Assembly: GCF_014145225.1 (NCBI RefSeq)
Contig: NZ_JABVCQ010000006.1
Coordinates: forward strand, 62,001 to 126,000
Source of the DNA: Thiospirillum jenense
Lineage (GTDB): Bacteria > Pseudomonadota > Gammaproteobacteria > Chromatiales > Chromatiaceae
Reading direction: 5' to 3'
DNA length: 64,000 bases
The notes below the pieces were generated by a model, which saw only the letters and a program-made list of their open reading frames with translations, was not told the DNA's origin and did not search any database. The position numbers and the translations under genes are program-made. This document shows positions 57,477 to 64,000 of the stretch, piece after piece (the first letter of the stretch is position 1; every line of letters starts with the position of its first letter).

Positions 57477-59096
57477 ATGTTAAACAAAATCGGCAACCTG
57501 CCAATTTGGATGCGCTTAATCGGCGCCATGTGGTTAATTCTTATTCCCGCCTGGACGGGTATGATTCTGTGGGCGGCGCAGGCACAACGCGACACGGCAA
57601 TTGAACAGGCGCAGGCGTTCACTGATACGCTGCATGAAATCACCATGGCCGGCATGACAACGTTAATGATTACCGGTACGGTGCATAAGCGCGCTGAGTT
57701 TTTAGATCAAATTGTTAAATTGCGTAATTTGAATGATTTGCGCGTCATGCGCGGTGATAATGTGATTAAACAATACGGGGCGGGGCATGAGAATGAACAT
57801 CCGCGAGATGAGATTGAACGGCAAGTGATTCTCACTGGCAAACCGTATATGAACATTTCCGAAGATGGCACTACATTACGCGGGGTTGCGCCCGTTTTCA
57901 GTTCAAAAGACTATTTGGGTAAAAACTGCATGATGTGTCATAGCTTTGCCCCCGAAGGATCAGTATTAGGCGCCGTTGCAATGGAAATTGATTTGCAAGA
58001 TGTCAATGCCTCGGTCAGCAAGTTTCGCCTCAGTATTTTTTTCATGGCTTCATTGGTCAGCGTCCCAGTTTTAATTCTGTTATATTTCTTTACTAAATAC
58101 TTTGTCACGCAACCGCTGGATGAAATGACGCACAGTTTGACGGGCATTGCCGCCGGTGATGGTGATTTAACCCACCGCTTGCCAATTAAAGGTGAAGATG
58201 AAATTGGACGCGCCGAGGTGGCGTTTAATAACATGATGGATAATTTCCACGATTTAATTAGTCGCGTATTAAATTCGACCGTGCAACTGGCGCAGGCAGC
58301 GAATAATCTTGCGAATATCACCGACCATACCGAGGCAGGTGTGAGTCGCCAACGAATTGAAGTGGATCAATTAGCAACGGCAATGAATCAAATGAGTGCG
58401 ACAGCGCAGGAAGTGGCACGCGGGGCGCAGCACGGTGCCACAAAAACACAAGAAGCGTTCCTCGCAGCGACGACCGGCACAGATGTGGTAGAGCGCACCA
58501 TGAGACAGATTGAACAACTCAGCGGTGAGGTGCAAGGTGCCGCGAATGTGATCCGTGAGTTGGGTAATGATAGTCAGCAAATCGGTAAAGTGCTGGATGT
58601 CATTCGTGGTGTTGCCGAGCAAACCAATTTGCTGGCGCTTAATGCAGCAATTGAAGCGGCGCGTGCCGGTGAAGCCGGGCGCGGCTTTGCGGTCGTTGCC
58701 GATGAAGTCCGCTCGTTGGCTAATCGCACACAAGCCTCGACGCATGAAATCCGAACGATGATTGAGCATTTGCAGCAGGTGAGCCGCCGGGCGGTATTGG
58801 CGATGGAGGAAAGTCAAACGCATGCGCGGGCCAGTTTGGAGAGCGCTTCTGAAGCAAATCAGGCGTTGCGCATGATTGGTCAGTCAATAGCGACCATTGG
58901 TAGTGTCAATATTGAGTTGGCGAGTTCGGCAGAGGAACAGAGCGTCGTCACTGAGGAAATGAATCGAAATGTCACGAGTATTTCGGATGCTGCTGAAAGT
59001 AATGCGCAAGATGCGCGTCAAACCAAAGAATCATCTGTGCAATTGAATGCGTTAGCCGAGCAATTGCAAAATCTGGTAAAACGCTTCCGGCTGTAA
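57477..59096 (+). CDS. Methyl-accepting chemotaxis protein with periplasmic c-type haem motif
   Basis: A 539-residue chemoreceptor: membrane helix 1 (about 12-36), periplasmic sensor (about 37-184), membrane helix 2 (about 185-207), HAMP (about 208-260) and cytoplasmic signalling coiled coil whose tip reads [35 protein letters not shown]. The sensor contains CMMCH (151-155), the CxxCH motif for covalent haem c, suggesting a redox or gas sensor of the type known from Geobacter haem-MCPs. It lies alone: no che genes are adjacent. The start 57477 begins with the canonical [14 protein letters not shown]. Confidence 0.95.
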   Translation: MLNKIGNLPIWMRLIGAMWLILIPAWTGMILWAAQAQRDTAIEQAQAFTDTLHEITMAGMTTLMITGTVHKRAEFLDQIVKLRNLNDLRVMRGDNVIKQYGAGHENEHPRDEIERQVILTGKPYMNISEDGTTLRGVAPVFSSKDYLGKNCMMCHSFAPEGSVLGAVAMEIDLQDVNASVSKFRLSIFFMASLVSVPVLILLYFFTKYFVTQPLDEMTHSLTGIAAGDGDLTHRLPIKGEDEIGRAEVAFNNMMDNFHDLISRVLNSTVQLAQAANNLANITDHTEAGVSRQRIEVDQLATAMNQMSATAQEVARGAQHGATKTQEAFLAATTGTDVVERTMRQIEQLSGEVQGAANVIRELGNDSQQIGKVLDVIRGVAEQTNLLALNAAIEAARAGEAGRGFAVVADEVRSLANRTQASTHEIRTMIEHLQQVSRRAVLAMEESQTHARASLESASEANQALRMIGQSIATIGSVNIELASSAEEQSVVTEEMNRNVTSISDAAESNAQDARQTKESSVQLNALAEQLQNLVKRFRL

Positions 59097-59101
59097 TCGC
59101 G

Positions 59102-59157
59102 TTAATCCAAAATCAATTGATTGCAGACGGATGTGATCTGCAATCAGTTTGGATTAA
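59102..59157. terminator. Nested 10+10 bp dyad after the MCP gene
   Basis: Outer arms TTAATCCAAA (59102-59111) and TTTGGATTAA (59148-59157); inner arms TGATTGCAGA (59118-59127) and TCTGCAATCA (59137-59146), separated by an asymmetric internal loop. It begins 6 nt after the MCP stop. No U-run follows, so it may be a terminator or an RNA-stabilising stem. Confidence 0.5.
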
Positions 59158-59204
59158 TGACAATCGTTTTCTAATTAACTCATTTATTTAGAGATGTAAA
59201 CCGT

Positions 59205-59519
59205 ATGTTCACAGTCACACCAGCTGCTGCTCAACAAATCATTAAAGCCGCGCATGATGGCGGGGCGGAGGGCATGGCGTTGCGATTAGCCGCTCGCCGC
59301 AATGATGATGGCGCTATTGATTATCGAATGGGGTTTGATACCGCAACTGATGAAGATATTTGCACACGTTCTGAAGGCATTGAAATTGCCATTGCACCAG
59401 AATACATCACGTTATTAGACACGGCCGTCATGGATTTCGTGACGCTTGATGATGGTAATCAACATTTCATTTTTCTTAATCCAAAAGACCCGAGTTATCG
59501 GCCGCCGGTGGAGGATTAA
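59205..59519 (+). CDS. Cys-poor A-type (HesB/IscA-like) protein, DsrR-like
   Basis: A 104-residue protein with the A-type Fe-S carrier fold pattern (VTPAAAQQIIKAAHDGG, MALRLAARRN, AIAPEYITLLDTAVMDFV, FIFLNPKDP). The three cluster-binding cysteines of IscA/SufA (C35, C99, C101) are missing; only C53 occurs. This resembles DsrR of sulfur-oxidising bacteria, an IscA-like protein lacking the cysteines, but no dsr genes are in the window. It starts 108 nt after the MCP gene. A regulatory or scaffold role, rather than cluster carriage, is inferred. Confidence 0.72.
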   Translation: MFTVTPAAAQQIIKAAHDGGAEGMALRLAARRNDDGAIDYRMGFDTATDEDICTRSEGIEIAIAPEYITLLDTAVMDFVTLDDGNQHFIFLNPKDPSYRPPVED

Positions 59520-59523
59520 ACCG

Positions 59524-60396
59524 ATGCGATTTTCACCCGTTGTTTATTCTATGATTGTGATGCTTGGCAGCATTAATGTTTATGATTCAACAGCACTAGC
59601 GGGCAATTGTGGGCGCGAAGAATCCACCACCCCGGATTCCGGGCGGTTTAAAGACAATGGCGACGGCACATTAAATGATAAAGATCAAAATGTGATGTGG
59701 AAGCAATGTATTGAAGGATTGCGCGGTATTCGTTGCCGTTTGGGAAAAGCGAATTATTTTAATTGGATACAAGCACAACGCAAAGCGGATAATACGGTCT
59801 TTGCTGGCTACGATGATTGGCGTATTCCCACTGATAAAGAATTGCGCTCGTTAATTGAGCCAGGATGTGAATTACCCGCCATTAACTTGGCATGGTTTCC
59901 GCGCACACCTGCGAGTGCATTTTGGTTTAATTCACCCGAAGCCGACAATTCATTTCGTGCCGGCGCGGTCAGTTTTGCTTATGGTGAAAGCGTCAGTCAC
60001 GATCAAAAAAACGTGTTGTATTTGCGGTTAGTGCGTAGTTTGCCGCCGTCAAATGAGAATCAACCAACGGCAAATACTCCACCCGCTGCGGTGAATACAC
60101 CACCGGCTAATCAACCGCCGCCTGCTAATGAAACGCCCGCGCCCGCCGCGCCACCGGTAAATAACACGCCGCCTGCTGTGCCTAATACTCCGCCGGCTAA
60201 TCAACCGCCAACTGCTAATGAAACACCCGCCCCACCGGTGAATAACACGCCGCCTGCTGCGCCTAATCAACCGCCAACTGCTAATGAAACACCCGCGCCA
60301 CCGGTGAATAACAACCCAGCGCCACCGGCAAATAACAATCCGCCTGCTGTAGCGAATCCTCCACCGGCTAATCAACCACCCGCCGGTGCGCCTTGA
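59524..60396 (+). CDS. Exported DUF1566 (Lcl C-terminal) protein with Pro/Asn/Thr repeat tail
   Basis: ATG at 59524 gives 290 residues: signal peptide (to about ALAG, residue 27), a DUF1566 domain (about 30-180; FKDNGDGTLNDKDQNVMWKQC and GYDDWRIPTDKELRSL), then about 110 residues of PPAxNQPP-xxNETPAP-type repeats. The upstream start at 59446 lies inside the previous gene and gives no signal peptide. DUF1566 is common in surface and adhesion proteins. Its 3' end overlaps the convergent ntrY-like gene by 25 nt. The function is unknown. Confidence 0.8.
   Translation: MRFSPVVYSMIVMLGSINVYDSTALAGNCGREESTTPDSGRFKDNGDGTLNDKDQNVMWKQCIEGLRGIRCRLGKANYFNWIQAQRKADNTVFAGYDDWRIPTDKELRSLIEPGCELPAINLAWFPRTPASAFWFNSPEADNSFRAGAVSFAYGESVSHDQKNVLYLRLVRSLPPSNENQPTANTPPAAVNTPPANQPPPANETPAPAAPPVNNTPPAVPNTPPANQPPTANETPAPPVNNTPPAAPNQPPTANETPAPPVNNNPAPPANNNPPAVANPPPANQPPAGAP
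60107..60390. repeat. In-frame imperfect repeats encoding the Pro-rich tail
   Basis: Units beginning CTAATCAACCGCC occur at about 60107, 60197 and 60263. The last two are 66 nt apart and differ at one base over 51 nt (60197-60247 and 60263-60313), which implies recent duplication. The unit encodes Asn-Gln-Pro-Pro-x-Ala-Asn-Glu-Thr-Pro-Ala. Confidence 0.8.
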
Positions 60397-62552
60397 TGAA
60401 TCATCATTGGCAAACGAATTGTCACTCGCGCTCCACGCACGGTATTGTCAGCGGTAATAATCCCGCCGTGTTCTTCAATGATTTTTTTGACAATGGCTAA
60501 TCCCAATCCCGTGCCTTTCGCTTTAGAGGTAACGTAAGGTTCAAACACCCGTTCTAATAACTCGGGTGTAAAGCCGGGGCCATTATCTTCAATGCGCAAT
60601 TGCACGGCATGATGATCGCGGCTGGTATCCACTTCAGTGGTTATGCCAATACAGCCCTCGGGTGTTTTATCCAGTGCTTCGCTGGCATTTTTTAATAGAT
60701 TGTGCAGCACCTGCCGCAGGCGTTTGGCATCACCGCGCAATTGCACTGTCGGCGCCTGTAATGACACCTGCAATTGCACCGGCCCCGCTCGATATAATTC
60801 CACAACATCATTAATGAGCGGATCAAATTCAAAGGGTTCATGTGTCATTTCGGGGGTGCGGGCATAATTGGTAAAGTCATTCACCATTGCCTGCATTGCC
60901 TCGACCTGTTGCACAATGGTCGTGGTCGCCCGATCAATCAAGTTTGCTTCATCCGGCGGCAGTTTTTTTAATAACTTATAGCGCAGCCGTTCGGCAGATA
61001 ATTGAATCGGTGTTAATGGATTTTTAATTTCATGCGCTAAACGGCGCGCCACTTCAGCCCAGGCGGCATTGCGTTGGGCGCGAATTAACTCAGTCACATC
61101 ATCAAATACCACGACAATGCCGTCACTCGTCCCCGGCAAGCGACTGCCGCGGCATAATAAAACCTGCCGCCCTTCATTACTAAACAGCGTCACTTCCGCC
61201 CGCCATTCGGCATGATTCACCGATTGCCGCCGCACCAGCGCCGCCCATTCCATTAAATGCGGATAGCTCTGTTCCAGCGCATCTAATGATAAGGGCGTGG
61301 CCTGTTCTTCATTCAACCGCAGAATGACTTGCGCGGCCGGATTACTGGTGGTTAATTGCAATTGTTCATCAAATGCAATCACGCCAGATGATAAGCGCCC
61401 TAAGACGGTTTGCAAATACGCATGTTGTTCTTCCACCACCTGTTGACTACGCGCTGCCGCGTCCCGCGCTTGTGCCACTTTGCGCGTCATCGCATTAAAA
61501 GACGCAATTAAAAACGCCAGTTCATCGGCATGGGCGGGAACGGGTAATTGCTGTTCATAATCACCTGCGGCGACGGCGCGAGTGCCACGCGCAATATCGG
61601 CAATGGGCGCAACTAATCGCTGCGCGGTGCGGAAGGCTGCTAATAATGCGGTTAATAATCCGAAGATCAATACTAAAGATAATGTTAATGAAAAACTGAA
61701 TTTGAGTGATTGGCGTAGATAGGCGAGTTCGCGGTAATGATTATAGGCATCTTCGAGGCGGTTTGCTAATTGACTAATACGCTCGGAAGTGGGAAAGCTG
61801 GCGTGCATCATTAAAGCGCGATGCTTGGGATCATTCACCAGAACGCGCACTAATAATTCGCCGTTGTCGGCCGTGTCTAATCCAACATAATCACTGCCGT
61901 CGCGCACTCGTTGCATGATTTCATGGTCGGGTTGATTCGGCACTAATTGCACCGGATCATCACTCGCTGTTCCCATGACCTCGCCGCTCGTATTAAACAC
62001 GGTCAATTCTAATGCACCAGATTGATGCCGCAAATCACCGAGTGTTAAAGTTAAGGCCGTGACCGAGCGATCTTCAATTCCCGAGAGCAGTTGCGCGGTG
62101 TATTTCATTAACACTCGTTGATTGATGTCTAACGAGGCTTGATTTAAGGTGAGCGCGTCTTCCATTGCTCGATCAATAGCAACGTCAAACCAGCTATCAA
62201 TGCCGCGTAATAAAAAGCCGAGGGAATAATAATAGACCACGCCGACGGGGAGTAATGCAATGAGTGAGAATAATCCGAGCATTCGAGCGGTTAAACGCGC
62301 TCCAATGGCTTGGCGGCGGTAGCGTTCAATGAGTTTAATAACATTGATGACAACCGCGATGACCAATACCACTAATCCGCCAATGACTAAAAAGAGTAAT
62401 GGCAGAAATAAACGGCTGAGGGCTTCGGAATTTTGTACCGCATTGCTCATTAAATCCAGCGCAATGAGCAGGACAAATAATAAGATGATGACGCCAACGC
62501 TGCCGGCATGACGTTCTGGTTTGAAATCCCGCTTCACGGTGTGAGTGGCCAC
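60372..62552 (-). CDS. NtrY-like membrane sensor histidine kinase
   Basis: A 726-residue kinase: membrane helices near 20-40, 50-72, 93-113 and about 290-312 enclosing a periplasmic region, HAMP (about 313-365), PAS (about 375-480), HisKA with H in EVARRLAHEIKNPLTPIQLSAERLR (about 500-525) and HATPase (RIEDNGPGF, GTGLGLAIV). It is the third gene of rsmB-DUF4390-ntrY, overlapping DUF4390 by 19 nt. The cognate NtrX response regulator is not directly downstream, where a convergent gene sits. Confidence 0.9.
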   Translation of the reverse strand: MATHTVKRDFKPERHAGSVGVIILLFVLLIALDLMSNAVQNSEALSRLFLPLLFLVIGGLVVLVIAVVINVIKLIERYRRQAIGARLTARMLGLFSLIALLPVGVVYYYSLGFLLRGIDSWFDVAIDRAMEDALTLNQASLDINQRVLMKYTAQLLSGIEDRSVTALTLTLGDLRHQSGALELTVFNTSGEVMGTASDDPVQLVPNQPDHEIMQRVRDGSDYVGLDTADNGELLVRVLVNDPKHRALMMHASFPTSERISQLANRLEDAYNHYRELAYLRQSLKFSFSLTLSLVLIFGLLTALLAAFRTAQRLVAPIADIARGTRAVAAGDYEQQLPVPAHADELAFLIASFNAMTRKVAQARDAAARSQQVVEEQHAYLQTVLGRLSSGVIAFDEQLQLTTSNPAAQVILRLNEEQATPLSLDALEQSYPHLMEWAALVRRQSVNHAEWRAEVTLFSNEGRQVLLCRGSRLPGTSDGIVVVFDDVTELIRAQRNAAWAEVARRLAHEIKNPLTPIQLSAERLRYKLLKKLPPDEANLIDRATTTIVQQVEAMQAMVNDFTNYARTPEMTHEPFEFDPLINDVVELYRAGPVQLQVSLQAPTVQLRGDAKRLRQVLHNLLKNASEALDKTPEGCIGITTEVDTSRDHHAVQLRIEDNGPGFTPELLERVFEPYVTSKAKGTGLGLAIVKKIIEEHGGIITADNTVRGARVTIRLPMMIHQGAPAGG

Positions 62553-63103
62553 CTAGTCCATTCGCTGGTTTGTTGCCATGTGGGATGCAAATACGCCATT
62601 GGGCGCAAGGGTAATGGCAGGGCTTCGATGTCTAATGAAACGCGCACTTGCACGGTGTAATCACGGCGGGTGTTTAAGCGGTTTTGTGTTAATAACGGCA
62701 CGTCGGTCAATTCACCCAGCGCGTTAATGGCGGCATCACGACTAATATAACTGCGTTGCGTTTGATCGGCTAAATTGGTTATGAGGTAGGCTTTAGACAG
62801 TGGTTTATAGCGGATTTGATAATACAATTGTAAATCGGCGAGGCTTTCTTCCCAAATCCAGGCGTCATTGCGGCGCACCTGGATTTGAATTTGTAATGTC
62901 AAAGGAACGCCATTATCTAATGCGTCGAGTGCTTGTGGATTAAAACGGTATTGCACGGTGGCGTTGAGAAAATATTGGTTTTCAATTCGATAGGTGCGGA
63001 CGCTGTCAATATGAAAATCTTGCGCGGCGTAAATGATGGTCACGCCGCCGAGTAGCGCGATTAAATACGGGAATAAATGAAAAGTCCGCGCCGCTGCAAT
63101 CAT
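62534..63103 (-). CDS. DUF4390 protein
   Basis: A 189-residue protein with an N-terminal hydrophobic segment (about 8-25), probably a signal anchor, and a beta-rich domain of unknown function. YFLNATVQYRFNPQALDALDNGVPLTLQIQIQV is the family core. It lies between rsmB (4-nt overlap) and the ntrY-like kinase (19-nt overlap), the standard arrangement of this family. The overlap implies coupled translation of all three. Confidence 0.85.
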   Translation of the reverse strand: MIAAARTFHLFPYLIALLGGVTIIYAAQDFHIDSVRTYRIENQYFLNATVQYRFNPQALDALDNGVPLTLQIQIQVRRNDAWIWEESLADLQLYYQIRYKPLSKAYLITNLADQTQRSYISRDAAINALGELTDVPLLTQNRLNTRRDYTVQVRVSLDIEALPLPLRPMAYLHPTWQQTSEWTRWPLTP

Positions 63104-64000
63104 GGTGAACGCTGGCGTTGCAGGCGGGCGTAAAAGAAGCCGTCGCTGCCCGCTGCGGTTGGTAATAAGTAACGTCCGTGCGCAGTTGTCACGCCCCAGT
63201 CGGCGCTGATTGGTGCGAGGTCGGCGTCGGCGTGGCGGGTTAAAAATGCGGCGATCTGGTGGTCATTTTCGTCGGGGAGCAGCGAACAGGTGACGTACAG
63301 CAGGATGCCGTCGTCGGTTAACAGCGGCCACAGCGCGTCGAGTAACCGCGCTTGTTGAGCGACGACGGCGGTGATGTCGCGGTCGCGCCGCAAACATTTG
63401 ATGTCGGGATGGCGGCGAATGACGCCGGTGCCGGAGCAGGGCGCGTCGAGCAAAATGCGGTCGTACCGCCGCGTTGCCCAGATTTGATCGCCCGGTTGAC
63501 TGGCATCAGCGCAGTGCATGTCCGCCGTCAAACCCAGCCGCGCAAATTCCTCGCGTAACGTCACTAGCCGCGCCGGCGCCTGCTCTAATGCGGTCAGGTG
63601 CAGTTGATTGGCGGCCAATTCCTGCAAGTGCGCGGCCTTGCCACCGGGTGCGGCGCAGGCGTCCAGTACCAGTTGCCCGGGCTGACAGTCAAGCAACGCC
63701 GCGACCTGTTGCGCGCCAGCATCCTGCACCGACACCCGCCCGTCGCTGTAGCCGGGCAGCCGTGACGCGGCCACGGATTCAAGTACCCGCAGTCCCGTCG
63801 GTTGATCGGGCAGCGGTTCGGCGTCAATTCCAGCGGCGGTCAACTCCGCCAAGTACGCCGCTCGCGTTTGGCGCAGCGGATTGGTGCGCAAAAATAGCGG
63901 GGCGCGGGTGTTACTGGCGGTGACAATCGCTTGCCAATCATCCGGCCACGCAGTTTGCAAACGGTTTAATAGCCACGTTGGAAAACTCCACTGCAACGCG
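63100..64000 (-). CDS. rsmB: 16S rRNA (cytosine-967-C5) methyltransferase RsmB, C-terminal part
   Basis: The frame runs off the window end, so the N-terminal NusB-like domain is missing; about 300 C-terminal residues are present. It shows FPTWLLNRLQTAWPDDW, SVQDAGAQQVAALLDCQPGQLVLDACAAPGGKAAHL (SAM motif), the second catalytic motif DAPCSGTGVIRRHPDIKCLR and LYVTCSLLPDEN (catalytic Cys). It methylates C967 of 16S rRNA. The TTG at 63996 is internal. The region is strongly GC-rich relative to the AT-style genes around it. It heads the rsmB-DUF4390-ntrY operon. Confidence 0.95.
   Translation of the reverse strand, partial: ALQWSFPTWLLNRLQTAWPDDWQAIVTASNTRAPLFLRTNPLRQTRAAYLAELTAAGIDAEPLPDQPTGLRVLESVAASRLPGYSDGRVSVQDAGAQQVAALLDCQPGQLVLDACAAPGGKAAHLQELAANQLHLTALEQAPARLVTLREEFARLGLTADMHCADASQPGDQIWATRRYDRILLDAPCSGTGVIRRHPDIKCLRRDRDITAVVAQQARLLDALWPLLTDDGILLYVTCSLLPDENDHQIAAFLTRHADADLAPISADWGVTTAHGRYLLPTAAGSDGFFYARLQRQRSP

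Overview
The window reads as a chromosomal segment of a gammaproteobacterium, probably a sulfur-metabolising autotroph of the Chromatiales/Thiotrichales type. This is inferred from gene content and was not tested by any search. A phosphoribulokinase (54287-55177) points to the Calvin cycle. A Tat-exported molybdopterin oxidoreductase of the polysulfide/thiosulfate reductase family with its Fe-S subunit, NrfD anchor and TorD-type chaperone (6082-11094) points to sulfur or related respiratory chemistry. PEP carboxylase and a three-gene proton-translocating transhydrogenase fit an autotroph. Gene neighbourhoods such as trmJ/suhB divergent, secA-argJ, miaB-phoH-ybeY and rsmB-DUF4390-ntrY are typical gammaproteobacterial arrangements. 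Genes are tightly packed, with many 4-nt start/stop overlaps and several TTG/GTG starts. No tRNA gene, insertion sequence or CRISPR array was seen.

Layout. 1-6.7 kb: end of ppc, a PsiE-like membrane protein, trmJ, suhB-rimI, a MidA-type methyltransferase and a small methyltransferase. 6.1-11.1 kb: the molybdo-enzyme operon (chaperone, NrfD, FeS, catalytic), then ubiA. 12.3-23.9 kb: an accessory island of ten genes matching the exosortase-A (PEP-CTERM) small-molecule/polysaccharide set. It holds an asparagine-synthase-like amide synthetase lacking the glutaminase cysteine, exosortase-A hydrolase 1, a methyltransferase, a sulfotransferase-like protein, a TPR protein, an O-antigen-ligase-like protein, a polysaccharide deacetylase, a PLP decarboxylase, an acyl-CoA ligase and a GNAT/FemAB-like protein. 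The exosortase itself is not in the window. 24-30 kb: panC, pntAA-pntAB-pntB, dapD, gcvT.

30.2-30.7 kb is the largest non-coding stretch. It carries a sigma70-like promoter, a hairpin, a near-perfect rRNA-operon boxA and three further strong hairpins, but no rRNA follows. 30.7-47.7 kb: a DUF1451 zinc-ribbon protein, a NUDIX hydrolase, a PH-domain protein, a membrane-anchored SUMF1/FGE-domain protein with a PfkB kinase, argJ-secA, a small hypothetical protein, an alpha/beta hydrolase lacking its serine nucleophile, metG, a CHASE-PAS-GGDEF cyclase, amiC-tsaE-methyltransferase and a FliL-like protein. 47.9-54.2 kb: rsmA, lon, miaB, phoH, ybeY. 54.3-64 kb: prk divergent from pgl-tgt, a chemoreceptor with a c-type haem motif, a DsrR-like A-type carrier, a DUF1566 protein with a proline-rich repeat tail, and rsmB-DUF4390-ntrY on the minus strand.

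The two most unusual regions are the exosortase-A accessory island, where the Cys-less amide synthetase, acyl-CoA ligase and PLP decarboxylase together suggest assembly of an amide-linked small molecule or glycan decoration, and the rRNA-type leader without rRNA at about 30.3-30.6 kb. Base composition is uneven: several housekeeping genes switch between an AT-rich codon style (TTA, ATT) and a GC-rich style within the reading frame.
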